Below, piece after piece: positions 8,787 to 17,359 of a DNA stretch of 64,000 nt (the first letter of the stretch is position 1; each line of letters starts with the position of its first letter). The DNA is taken from contig NZ_JUHG01000015.1 of assembly GCF_000799715.1 (NCBI RefSeq), positions 310,001 through 374,000 on the forward strand, given 5' to 3'. The stretch comes from Martinezella rhizogenes. Its GTDB lineage: Bacteria > Pseudomonadota > Alphaproteobacteria > Rhizobiales > Rhizobiaceae. Both the position numbers and the translations under genes were made by a program. A model generated the notes under the pieces. That model had not been told where the DNA came from, did not search any database, and saw only the letters and a list, made by a program, of their open reading frames with translations.

Positions 8787-9118
8787 CTTTTCGGCCCGTG
8801 ATGCGCCAAGCCAAAATTCATCAGGAATTCTTGTCGCAAATGTCAGGCGCAGAAGTCCGGCAATTGGAGGGAGATTTTTGCGCCAGGCGCTAGCTATGCT
8901 ACATTTGGGTGTACCGCAAGGTGACGGTCGAATGTTACGTTCCCTGCGCGTCACAATAGGGTCGGTTTGCCCCTATTGTGACTGGTGGACAAGGAAGCCA
9001 CCCTAATGTGACAGGTTCCATGTTTGTTCTTCGATTTGGCCAAAATCGCACGTTCGGGCCGACTGGGCCAGAAAGGACGGAAACGCTGGGTGCCCCGCCC
9101 GCCTGCCAGAAGATCGTT
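8787..9118. other. Intergenic, no gene; repeat motifs only
   Basis: No convincing reading frame. The stretch contains a TTGTCGCAAA motif twice (about 8769 and 8830, the first inside the leuS fragment tail) and the inverted-repeat cluster at 8950-9012. It looks like a decayed mobile-element end or rearrangement junction. Confidence 0.4.
8950..9012. repeat. Three copies of a 12-bp motif, two in inverted orientation (possible IS end)
   Basis: GTCACAATAGGG at 8950-8961 is perfectly inverted at 8971-8982 (CCCTATTGTGAC) with a 9-base loop. A one-mismatch copy (CCCTAATGTGAC) follows at 9001-9012, 30 bp on. Multiple terminal repeats of this kind are known at ends of IS21-type elements, but no transposase gene is seen here. 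A regulator operator is the alternative. Confidence 0.5.
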
Positions 9119-9475
9119 TCAATCAACAATAACGAAGATCTTGCGAACCGGTTCTATGGTCTTCCATATCCCGACAAATCCAGATTTCATGATAAAACTG
9201 TCGCCGGCGTGGTAAACGATCGGACTTTGACCTTCTTCCGTCAGTTCCACCACTCCCTTGAGGATATAGCAAAATTCGTAGCTCTTTCCCTTGGCAGTTC
9301 GGAAGGAGCCTATCGAGGCTTCCCAAACACCTGAACGGATCTGTCCTTCACGGTCTTCATCCTGCTTCCAGACCCGGAAAGATGGGCTGCCCTCAACAAC
9401 TCTGTCTGCCGCGGGAGAAACAAGCTTGGGCCTGGTGGTCGGGTTGGATTCGATGGACTTTAGTAGCTTCATCAT
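9119..9475 (-). CDS. Small cupin-domain protein (DUF861/Cupin_3-like)
   Basis: A 118-residue single-cupin protein. The segment from SGVWEASIGSF through YEFCYILKGVVELTEEGQSP to AGDSFIMKSGFVGIWKT is a typical small beta-barrel of the (S)-ureidoglycine aminohydrolase/EutQ superfamily. Its start overlaps the stop of the upstream molybdoenzyme gene (TAATG), so it is the last gene of the operon. A clear paralogue lies at 47663-48016, also beside an FAD oxidase gene. The substrate is unknown. It might be an amine or amino-acid metabolite sensor, or an enzyme acting on an unstable oxidase product. Confidence 0.85.
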   Translation of the reverse strand: MMKLLKSIESNPTTRPKLVSPAADRVVEGSPSFRVWKQDEDREGQIRSGVWEASIGSFRTAKGKSYEFCYILKGVVELTEEGQSPIVYHAGDSFIMKSGFVGIWKTIEPVRKIFVIVD

Positions 9476-11796
9476 TATCGGGCACTTTTCTCTGAGTTTC
9501 GGGTGGGATCGACGAAAGCAGGCGCCTCAAATACCTGCGTCTCGGATGGAGATTTCGCCGGTCGACGAACATCAAGCAAGCAGCTCTGGGCAGCGCATCC
9601 TTGGCTTAATCCGGAAGCCGGCCGATCTGCCGTCAGGACATTCGGATTGCCGTGTCGCTCATAACCATCACTGTGATCTGGATCGTACCAGGCCCCAGTG
9701 GAGAGCCTCACCACGCCGGGCATGATGTCGCTGGAGATGCGCAAGCCAGCCATACACCGGCCCCTGTCGTTAAACAGTTCGACCACTTCGCCATCGACGA
9801 GGGATCTGGCCTCCGCATCGGCGTGGCTCATGGTGACGATTTCTCTTCCATGGATCTTCCCGGCCTTGCTGTGCGGGGACGGATCGAGCTGGCTATGCAG
9901 TCGCCTCTCAGGCTGATCGGAAATCAGGTGGAGAGGATATTTCGCCGCCTGTGGCGCGCCCAGCCATTCCGTCGGCGGCAACCATACCGGATGACCAGGG
10001 CAATCAGAAATGTCGAAAGAATCGATCGCTTCTGAAAATATCTCTATCCGCCCCGAAGGGGTCGACAACGGGTTGGCTTGCGGATCCCGTCGAAAATCCG
10101 ACAGCATTATTCGGGGCGTGTCATGCGAGGAAAGATCGATTTTACCGATCGAAAGAAATTCTCCAAAATCAGGTAAATCGATCCCAGACGGGCGCCAATT
10201 CAGTCGCATGCCATCGTAAAGATGGCGCAACCATGCCTCACTGTCGCGGCCCTCGCTGAAGGCTTGCTCGTAATCCATCTCGGACGCCAATCGGCGAAAG
10301 ATCTCGAAGTCGTCCATCGCTTCGCCAACCGGCGGAATGATGGGACGTGAGGCGACCAGCATGCCTTCAAGCGTGGCGTAGCTGATGTCCTCCCGTTCCA
10401 TCGATGTGGTGGCCGGCAGAACGATATCGGCGCGCCGGGCGGCTGCCGTCCAAAACTGCTCATGGAAGATGATCGTATCCGGCTTCTGCCAGGCAAGTTC
10501 CAGCCGGTTCAAATCCTGATGATGATGGAACGGGTTGCCTCCGGCCCAGTAGATAAGTCGAATGTCCGGATAGGTATATTGGCCGCCGTTGTACTCGAAC
10601 GCCTTTCCAGGATTGAGGAGCATATCGGCTATACGGGCGACGGGAATGAAGGCCGTGACCGAATTTTTCCCTTGCGGCAGCGACGGCCCCGAAAGCCTGG
10701 AATGGGCGCTTCCGATGGAATTTTCGCACCCGTAGCCGACCCCGAAGCCTCCCCCCGGAAGTCCGATCTGCCCCAGCATCGCGGCAAGGGTCACCGTCAT
10801 CCAGAAAGGCTGCTCGCCATGCTCGGCACGTTGCAGCGCCCAAACCGTGTTGAGCATCGTCCGTTTGCCGGCCATTTTTTTGGCCAGAGTCCGGATCCGC
10901 TCGGCCGGGACGGCGCAGATTGCCGATGCCCAGTCGGCGGTCTTTGGCTGACCATCGGACATGCCGGTCAGATAGCGCTCGAATTCCGGCCAGCCCGTGC
11001 AGTAGCGATCGAGAAAGGCGACATCATGTGATCCATCGGAGAAAATCTCGAACGCCAGGGCAAGCATCATTGCCGTATCGGAACCGGGACGTATTGGTAT
11101 CCAGTCGACGGGACCGCCGGTATCGATATTCGACGCGACCGGCGATATATTGACAAACTCCACTCCGGCGACAGCCATGCGATGCAGTGCATCGCGTAAT
11201 TGGTGGCGACCTGCCCCCGCCTGACTGATCTGAGCATTCTTTGCCGGCACTCCGCCAAACGTTACGAACAGCTCGCAGTGATCGGCAAGCACGGACCAGG
11301 CCGTATGCTCCTTCATCAGCTCTTCCATCGGAGCGACGATATGCGGCATCAGCACGCGCGCCGCGGCGAGCGAGTAGCTGTCGCGATGGGACACGTATCC
11401 GCCGATGACATTGAGGAAGCGGTGAATCTGGCTGTTGGCATGATGAAACCGTCCCGCGGACGCCCAGCCGTAGGATCCACCGAATATCGCCTCGTTGCCA
11501 TATGTCGTCTTCACACGCGCCAGCTCGCCCGCCGTCAGACGCAATGCCTCCTCCCAGCTGACCTCCACAAACGGCTCCTTGCCCCTCAGATCGGGGTGGG
11601 AGCCAGGCCCATTGTCCAGCCAGCTTTTCCGTATTGCTGGACGCTTTACCCTCACGCGCATCAGATCGGGGGACAACTGGTGCAGGCCGATCGGCGATGG
11701 GTCCGGATCTTCGGAAAAGGAAGACAGGGTAACGCCGTCAGCACCTGCGGATGCTTCGTAAACCCCCCAGTGAGATGTGGTATAACGCTTGCTCAC
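9475..11796 (-). CDS. Molybdopterin-dependent S-/N-oxide reductase (BisC/TorA/DorA family), copy 1
   Basis: A 773-residue member of the DMSO-reductase family. It has no N-terminal Fe-S cysteine motif and no Tat signal, so it should be cytoplasmic, like biotin sulfoxide reductase BisC. The active-site stretch FGGSYGWASAGRFHH holds Tyr109 and Trp111. The Ser 33 residues after the Tyr (about Ser142) fits the serine Mo ligand of this subfamily. YWAGGNPFHHHQDLNRL and the C-terminal molydopterin-binding domain (SHADAEARSLVDGEVVELFN) are present. It overlaps the second copy upstream by 4 bp and the cupin gene downstream by 1 bp. It probably reduces a sulfoxide or N-oxide taken up by the adjacent transporter; the substrate is inferred only. 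Confidence 0.88.
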   Translation of the reverse strand: MSKRYTTSHWGVYEASAGADGVTLSSFSEDPDPSPIGLHQLSPDLMRVRVKRPAIRKSWLDNGPGSHPDLRGKEPFVEVSWEEALRLTAGELARVKTTYGNEAIFGGSYGWASAGRFHHANSQIHRFLNVIGGYVSHRDSYSLAAARVLMPHIVAPMEELMKEHTAWSVLADHCELFVTFGGVPAKNAQISQAGAGRHQLRDALHRMAVAGVEFVNISPVASNIDTGGPVDWIPIRPGSDTAMMLALAFEIFSDGSHDVAFLDRYCTGWPEFERYLTGMSDGQPKTADWASAICAVPAERIRTLAKKMAGKRTMLNTVWALQRAEHGEQPFWMTVTLAAMLGQIGLPGGGFGVGYGCENSIGSAHSRLSGPSLPQGKNSVTAFIPVARIADMLLNPGKAFEYNGGQYTYPDIRLIYWAGGNPFHHHQDLNRLELAWQKPDTIIFHEQFWTAAARRADIVLPATTSMEREDISYATLEGMLVASRPIIPPVGEAMDDFEIFRRLASEMDYEQAFSEGRDSEAWLRHLYDGMRLNWRPSGIDLPDFGEFLSIGKIDLSSHDTPRIMLSDFRRDPQANPLSTPSGRIEIFSEAIDSFDISDCPGHPVWLPPTEWLGAPQAAKYPLHLISDQPERRLHSQLDPSPHSKAGKIHGREIVTMSHADAEARSLVDGEVVELFNDRGRCMAGLRISSDIMPGVVRLSTGAWYDPDHSDGYERHGNPNVLTADRPASGLSQGCAAQSCLLDVRRPAKSPSETQVFEAPAFVDPTRNSEKSAR

Positions 11797-14147
11797 GATT
11801 GACCTTTCACCTGAAGGAACGCCTCATGCGGGACGATCGGCGGGACTGGGCCTGACCAGCGTTCGACCGACACGAGGGAGAGCTGACCCGCGCAACCCTG
11901 AGACAAATCGGAGGCCGGCACGTCGGACGTGACGATATTCGGATTGCCATTGACGCAGGTCGTGCCGGATCCTTGCAGGTCCACGGGTGCATACCAGGCG
12001 CCTGTGGAAAGCTGCACGACGCTTTTAGCGATGCCGCGGCTCGGCAATGCGGATGCCAGCACCGCACCGCGATCATTCCAGAGCCGCAGCGTGTCGCCCT
12101 TGACGATCCCCATGTCCTTCGCGTCATGCTCGCTTAACCGCACGATCTCTCGGCCGTCGGATTTCCCGGATGCGCTTGCTGCACCGAAGTCGAGCTGGCT
12201 ATGCAGACGCAATGCAGGCTGGTTGGCGACAAGCTGGAAACGATGTTTCAGCGCAAGTTCTGACCCAAGCCACTCCTCGGGCGGTGTCCAGACGGGATGT
12301 CCGCAGAAGCCGGCGGCCGCCACTCTCCTGGAGAAGATCTCAACCAAGCCACTTTCCGTCTCGAGCGGTGCCGTGGTGGGATCATCGTGAAAACGGGCTA
12401 TCGCGCCGGGCGTTTCCGCGAGCGGGAGTTCGATCATTCCCAATTGCCGGAGCCCCTCGTAGTCCGGTACGTCGACATTCAGCTTCGCCAGGGCGTTGCG
12501 TGTCGGCTCGTACAATTCTTCCAACCATTGCTCGGCAGACCGTCCCTCGGTGAAGCCGGCCCCGCAGTCGAGAGCCTTGGCCAAATCCGAGAAAATCGCG
12601 TAATCGTCTCTCGGACCGTCAGGCGGCGGCACGAGCGGCTCCATCGAGAAAAGAAACGGGTCATTGCCGCCGGCTCCGATATCCAGCCGTTCTGCGGTGA
12701 TGGTGGCCGGGAAGACGATGTCGGCATGGCGGGTGGTGGCGGTCGATACCGTCTCGTGGACGATAATCGTGTCGGGCTTCGAAAACGCCTCGGCAAGTCT
12801 CTGAAGATTCTGGTGATGATGGAAGGGATTGCCGCCAGCCCAGTAAACCAGTCGGATGTCGGCGTATTCGCGGGTTTCACCCTTGTAGGTGTAGGGCTCG
12901 CCCGGTTTCAACAGAAGGTCGGATATCCGGGCAACGGGGATGAAGTCCTTGATCCCGTTCCGGCCCTGCGGCAAGGTTGGCAGGGGAACAGCCAACCGCT
13001 CCTTGCCAATATTCCCGATCGACCCGAGACCGTAACAAAAGCCGCCACCCGGTTCCCTGCCCTGCCCCAGCATCGATGCAAGAACAAGTGCCATCCAGAC
13101 CGGCTGTTCGCCGCCTCGCGCCCGCTGCAAGGAGTAGGTGACGTTGATGAGGGTTCGAGAAGAGGCGGCAGCCAGATCGGCAAGATCGATAATCTTGCCG
13201 TCTGGAATACCGCATATCTGCTCTGCCCATGCCGGCGTTTTGGGCACGCCGTCGCTTTGCCCGCCGAGATAGGCAGCAAACTTTTCGTATCCGGTCGTAT
13301 ATCTCGACAGGTAGTCGTGATCGACACGCCCCGTCTCCATCAGCCTGTATGCCATGCCCAGCATCAGCGCGGTGTCCGTTCCAGGTCGGGGTGCGATCCA
13401 CTCTGCGCCGATATCAACCGGCATGTCATCCGCCAGTGGGCTGATCGACACCAAACGGCAGCCACGCTGGATCGCCTTGTCTATCGAGGTCCGACCGACA
13501 TGTTGCGAATTGCCGCCACCACTCACTGCGGTATTGCGCAAGGGCAGGCCGCCGAAGGCCAGCACCAGTTCGGTCTTGTCGGCGAGAGATTGCCACCAGG
13601 GTTGATCCCGCGTGAGATTGACGGCGTTTCCATAGACGTAGGAAAGGATGACGGCGCCAGCTGCAGAACTGTAGGTATCGACCGAGCCCACATACCCGCC
13701 GAACACGGTATTGAGAAAGCGATGGACCTGGCCTTGCGCGTGGTGGAAGCGACCGGCGCTAGACCAGCCATAGGAGCCGCCGAAGACATGCGCGCCGGGA
13801 AGCGTCGCTGAGGCTTCCGTCCCGGCACCAAGCCTGCGCAGCTCGGTCGCAGCGATTTTGATAGCTTCCGGCCAGCCCATCTCGACATAAGTGTCCTTGC
13901 CTCGCCGTGCATCCGGCCCCGGCCCGTCTTCTAGCCAGCCTTTTCTGACCAACGGGCGGCGCAGACGCGCCGGGTGGCTGATACTGTCCGGAATATTGTT
14001 CAGAAGGGCCGACGGTTCGCCGTCGCCCGAGAAAGGGCGGATATCCAGGCGGCCATCAACCATCCTGGCGGAAAATGCCCCCCAATGACTACTGTGCTGG
14101 CGATAGGGTGCCTGCCCAACCGCGTCCCGCTCGTCGGTCAGATCCAT
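11793..14147 (-). CDS. Molybdopterin-dependent S-/N-oxide reductase (BisC/TorA/DorA family), copy 2
   Basis: 784 residues, a diverged paralogue of the enzyme encoded immediately downstream. It shares FGGSYGWSSAGRFHH (Tyr126, Trp128), a serine at the Mo-ligand position (about Ser160 in DTYSSAAG), YWAGGNPFHHHQNLQRL, the C-terminal STGAWYAP segment and a GCAGQLSLV end. No Tat signal or N-terminal cysteines are seen. Its start overlaps the FAD oxidase stop by 10 bp, and its own stop overlaps the next start by 4 bp. Two tandem BisC-type enzymes in one catabolic operon suggest two related substrates or the two stereoisomers of one sulfoxide, which is speculation. Confidence 0.88.
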   Translation of the reverse strand: MDLTDERDAVGQAPYRQHSSHWGAFSARMVDGRLDIRPFSGDGEPSALLNNIPDSISHPARLRRPLVRKGWLEDGPGPDARRGKDTYVEMGWPEAIKIAATELRRLGAGTEASATLPGAHVFGGSYGWSSAGRFHHAQGQVHRFLNTVFGGYVGSVDTYSSAAGAVILSYVYGNAVNLTRDQPWWQSLADKTELVLAFGGLPLRNTAVSGGGNSQHVGRTSIDKAIQRGCRLVSISPLADDMPVDIGAEWIAPRPGTDTALMLGMAYRLMETGRVDHDYLSRYTTGYEKFAAYLGGQSDGVPKTPAWAEQICGIPDGKIIDLADLAAASSRTLINVTYSLQRARGGEQPVWMALVLASMLGQGREPGGGFCYGLGSIGNIGKERLAVPLPTLPQGRNGIKDFIPVARISDLLLKPGEPYTYKGETREYADIRLVYWAGGNPFHHHQNLQRLAEAFSKPDTIIVHETVSTATTRHADIVFPATITAERLDIGAGGNDPFLFSMEPLVPPPDGPRDDYAIFSDLAKALDCGAGFTEGRSAEQWLEELYEPTRNALAKLNVDVPDYEGLRQLGMIELPLAETPGAIARFHDDPTTAPLETESGLVEIFSRRVAAAGFCGHPVWTPPEEWLGSELALKHRFQLVANQPALRLHSQLDFGAASASGKSDGREIVRLSEHDAKDMGIVKGDTLRLWNDRGAVLASALPSRGIAKSVVQLSTGAWYAPVDLQGSGTTCVNGNPNIVTSDVPASDLSQGCAGQLSLVSVERWSGPVPPIVPHEAFLQVKGQS

Positions 14148-15466
14148 CGATGCGCCTTATGTTGGCGACCGTCGGCAAATCGCCTGAGTGCAAAGGGAGA
14201 AGGATCGATGTCCGGGGTCTCGCCGGCAATCATCGCGGCGACCAGAGAGCCGGCGCCGGGTCCAATTGCAAAACCGTGCCCGCTGAATCCCGAAGCGACA
14301 TAGACGCCGGGATGGCCGGCGATCGAGTCTATGATCGGCACCATATCCGGTGTCGCATCGATGAGACCACCCCAGGCTTCCGCGACGCCGACCTTCGCCA
14401 TTTCGGGATAGGCTTCTCTGAATGCCTCAAGACCCGCATTGACCAGCTTCGGATCGGGTGCCGGATCATAGATCCTTGAATGCTCGAAGGGCGATACCTG
14501 ATCATTCTTCCAATTCTTCAGGGCAAACGGGCCATTGAAGAAGGATCGCCCGACGCCGATGGTCAATTCACCTTTTCGTCGGAGGAAAAGCGGAAAGAAG
14601 TGCCGGCTCTGCATCAGGCCCATGGGCGTCAGCTCTACCCGACCCTGTCCCCGCAACCCGACCGTAAATCCTCCATCGCGCCGTCGTCTGTAGGAAAACT
14701 TGGGGCTGCCGACGCCGCCGGGATGGAATTCGGGTGCAGCTTCGGTGCGGAAGGCCGTAGCATACACACCGGACTGCGGAAACGATATTCCCTGATGCCG
14801 CAACAGCATCGAGGACCATGCGCCACCGGCAACCAGGATCTGGCTCGTGCGAATACGGCCTTTCTCGGTGACGATATGGGAGACCTTACCGCCCGCGGTC
14901 TCCCATCCTCGTACGGCACACCCCTGATGAATGGTTGCTCCCTTTCTTTGCGCGGCCCGGGCAATGGCCGGGGCCGCGACCGACGGTTCCGCCCAGCCAT
15001 CGACCGGAGATTCGATGGCTGCGATCCACTGCTCGCTCGTTCCCGGAATGCGCTGCTTGACCTGCGCTTGCGACAGTATCGATCCTTCCATACCGTAATG
15101 CGCCGTATCGGCCATCCACTTGCGCCAGCGCGCAACTTCCTCTTCTTCCTTCGTGACCACCATCATGCCGGTCTGGCGAAACCCCACGCTTTCGCCGATG
15201 CGTTCCTCAAACGAGCGCCACAGCTCCATGCTTTTGAGTGCCAACGGCACCTCCGGCAGCGACCGGAGCTGCTCACGGCACCAGCCCCAGTTGCGGCTCG
15301 ACTGTTCGCCGGCGATGATCCCTTTTTCGATAAGCGCAACAGAAATTCCCCGTTCGGCGAGAAAGAGGGCCGCCGAACTTCCGATGATCCCACCACCAAT
15401 GATGACGACATCAACCGCCTCCGGTAGAACCTGGTCTGAACGAACAGAATCAATCTTGGGTGACAT
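14138..15466 (-). CDS. FAD-dependent amine/amino-acid oxidoreductase (DAO family)
   Basis: About 442 residues. The N-terminal Rossmann motif (VVIIGGGIIGSSAALFLAER) is followed by the second FAD motif (SSRNWGWCREQLRS). The C-terminus carries GVYVASGFSGHGFAIGPGAG. This is the DadA/PuuB/glycine-oxidase branch, which oxidises primary or secondary amines to imines, giving aldehydes or keto acids. The frame extends to 15592 over the permease gene; the ATG at 15466 fits the family N-terminus. It lies directly after the Pot-type transporter genes and before the molybdoenzymes, so its substrate is probably the imported amine. Confidence 0.88.
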   Translation of the reverse strand: MSPKIDSVRSDQVLPEAVDVVIIGGGIIGSSAALFLAERGISVALIEKGIIAGEQSSRNWGWCREQLRSLPEVPLALKSMELWRSFEERIGESVGFRQTGMMVVTKEEEEVARWRKWMADTAHYGMEGSILSQAQVKQRIPGTSEQWIAAIESPVDGWAEPSVAAPAIARAAQRKGATIHQGCAVRGWETAGGKVSHIVTEKGRIRTSQILVAGGAWSSMLLRHQGISFPQSGVYATAFRTEAAPEFHPGGVGSPKFSYRRRRDGGFTVGLRGQGRVELTPMGLMQSRHFFPLFLRRKGELTIGVGRSFFNGPFALKNWKNDQVSPFEHSRIYDPAPDPKLVNAGLEAFREAYPEMAKVGVAEAWGGLIDATPDMVPIIDSIAGHPGVYVASGFSGHGFAIGPGAGSLVAAMIAGETPDIDPSPFALRRFADGRQHKAHRWI

Positions 15467-15482
15467 GCTTTTCCCTTTGATG

Positions 15483-16358
15483 TCAGTGCTGCGCTGAAAG
15501 TTCGGCGGCTTCGGCTTCGAAGGCCATCTTCTCCCGCCATAACGTCTTGCGTTGCTTGCGCCGTTTGACGATCTCGAAAACGAGAGCCGCAATGATCGTC
15601 AGGCCAACGATGACCGTCGCCAACGCGCTGATGGTCGGCGACGATCCGAGCCGCACACGACCGGCAAGAACGGTGGTCATCGTCTTATCCGAGAGAATGG
15701 CGAAGGTCGTGGCATTGTAGTTCTCGAACGAACTCAGGAATGCCAGCATTGCCGATGAGGCAAGCGCCGGTCGAAGAAACGGCAGCAGCACATCGCGAAA
15801 ACTCTGCGAATAGCTCGCTCCCAGATCAAGCGCAGCCTCCTCCAACGCCGTATCAAACCGCTGAAGACGCGCCATTATGATCAACATGCAATAGGAAGCG
15901 ATGAAGCTTGACTGGGCGAGAACGGTCAAGACTGAGCCGCTGTAGATTAGGTTTCGCAGGCCGAGCAATCCGGAAAAATCGCGCCAGAACACAACGGTGG
16001 AGATACCGATGACAATCCCCGGCGTGAGGACCGGAGCGACAATGACGAAGTAGTAGAACGAGCGTGACGTACGGAAGACCTGCGTCATCACGATCGCACC
16101 CGCCAGGCCTAGAGGGACGGCAAGCAGCACCACGAAGACGCCGATCACGACACTGGTTCGCAGCCCCTGAAGCATTTCCCGGTCGGTTGCCAGTTCGCGG
16201 AACCACTGGAAGGTCAGCCCCTCGATCGGCCAGACCTGCGGATAATCGGGTGTGTTGAAGGCCGAGACTGCCATGACCAGCAACGGGCCAAGCAGGAAGA
16301 CGAAGAACAGGACCATGTAAGCGGAGACGGCGAAACGGGTGACGAACGGTTGTTTCAT
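15483..16358 (-). CDS. Spermidine/putrescine-type ABC transporter permease (PotC-like)
   Basis: About 291 residues with six membrane segments; the first is VSAYMVLFFVFLLGPLLVMA. The coupling loop (AALDLGASYSQSFRDVLLPF) is of the EAA type seen in PotC/YdcV. The frame runs upstream to 16739, but the ATG at 16358 overlaps the stop of the partner permease by 4 bp and gives the right length. The basic C-terminal tail (KRRKQRKTLWREK) is cytoplasmic. Confidence 0.92.
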   Translation of the reverse strand: MKQPFVTRFAVSAYMVLFFVFLLGPLLVMAVSAFNTPDYPQVWPIEGLTFQWFRELATDREMLQGLRTSVVIGVFVVLLAVPLGLAGAIVMTQVFRTSRSFYYFVIVAPVLTPGIVIGISTVVFWRDFSGLLGLRNLIYSGSVLTVLAQSSFIASYCMLIIMARLQRFDTALEEAALDLGASYSQSFRDVLLPFLRPALASSAMLAFLSSFENYNATTFAILSDKTMTTVLAGRVRLGSSPTISALATVIVGLTIIAALVFEIVKRRKQRKTLWREKMAFEAEAAELSAQH

Positions 16359-17359
16359 TTCGCGATCTCCCCAAGCTTGAGGCCTGAAATTTTGAGTACG
16401 CTCAGGACGAATACGATACAGGCGAGCAGGAGCACCAACGCATAGGCGGCACCTTGCGGCCAGTCGAACAGCTGGTAGAAGCGATCGTAAACGATCGGCG
16501 TGAACCAGAGCGAGTTGGTGCCGCCGAGAACGAGTGGCGTGGCTACGGCGCCCGCCGTCAGCATGAAGCAGAGCGTCATGCCAGATGCGATACCGGGCTT
16601 GGCGTGTGGCATCACGACGAACAGGTGGATATGCCACCATGGCGCACCGAGATCTCGCGCAGCTTCGATCTGATTGTGATCCTGGCTCTCGATGGCGTTG
16701 TAGAGAGGAAAGATCATGATCAAGAGGTGCGAATAGCAAAGCGCGACATAGAGCGCGACATTCGCCGACATAAAGTCAAACGGCGTGTCGAGGACGCCAG
16801 CCCAGATGAGCATCTTGTTGATGAAGCCGCCATCGGACAACAGGATGCGAAAGGCGAAGGCGCGAAGGATATCGTTGACCCAGTAGGGTATGATGAGAAG
16901 CAGCAGGACAAGCCGCAGTTTTCGCGCTGGCGCCGACTGCGCCATGTAGTAGGCTATCGGATAGCAGATCACGAAATTGGCCAGCGTCAGGAGGATACTG
17001 GCAAAAATCGTCACAAAAAAGCTGCGTAGATGGATCCAGTTCCATTCCTCAGTGCTCGTGGCACTGCCAAACAGGAAATATCGGTAGTTCTGAAGAGTAT
17101 AGATATCGTCCGGACCGCCGACCTTGGATGGTGGCAACTTGTGGTGGAACGAGAGATCGACCATGAACACCATAGGCATTATGATCGTGAAGATCGTCCA
17201 GAAGCCTACGGCGACGATTAGATAGATCCCGATCAACGCGCCGTTGCGTTTGAAGAATCCGACCTCTTGTTTTCCCGGCTGACGATCGAACTTCACTAAC
17301 AGAAAGAAGGCGATGATCACGAGCAATGTCGTGGATATGGTAATTGCAAGATTGCTCAT
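16355..17359 (-). CDS. Spermidine/putrescine-type ABC transporter permease (PotB-like)
   Basis: 334 residues. It has an extra N-terminal helix (LAITISTTLLVIIAFFLLV) before the usual PotB helix (NGALIGIYLIVAVGFWTIFT), then the coupling loop AARDLGAPWWHIHLFVVMPH. It overlaps the ATPase stop upstream and the PotC-like start downstream by 4 bp each, so the four transporter genes are tightly coupled. The additional helix makes it longer than standard PotB proteins. Confidence 0.92.
   Translation of the reverse strand: MSNLAITISTTLLVIIAFFLLVKFDRQPGKQEVGFFKRNGALIGIYLIVAVGFWTIFTIIMPMVFMVDLSFHHKLPPSKVGGPDDIYTLQNYRYFLFGSATSTEEWNWIHLRSFFVTIFASILLTLANFVICYPIAYYMAQSAPARKLRLVLLLLIIPYWVNDILRAFAFRILLSDGGFINKMLIWAGVLDTPFDFMSANVALYVALCYSHLLIMIFPLYNAIESQDHNQIEAARDLGAPWWHIHLFVVMPHAKPGIASGMTLCFMLTAGAVATPLVLGGTNSLWFTPIVYDRFYQLFDWPQGAAYALVLLLACIVFVLSVLKISGLKLGEIAK

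Noticed and set aside
12297..13811. 504-codon frame on the plus strand over the second molybdoenzyme
   Set aside because: It lies wholly inside a gene with clear Mo-enzyme motifs, and its translation has Arg/Gly/His-rich composition without a domain.
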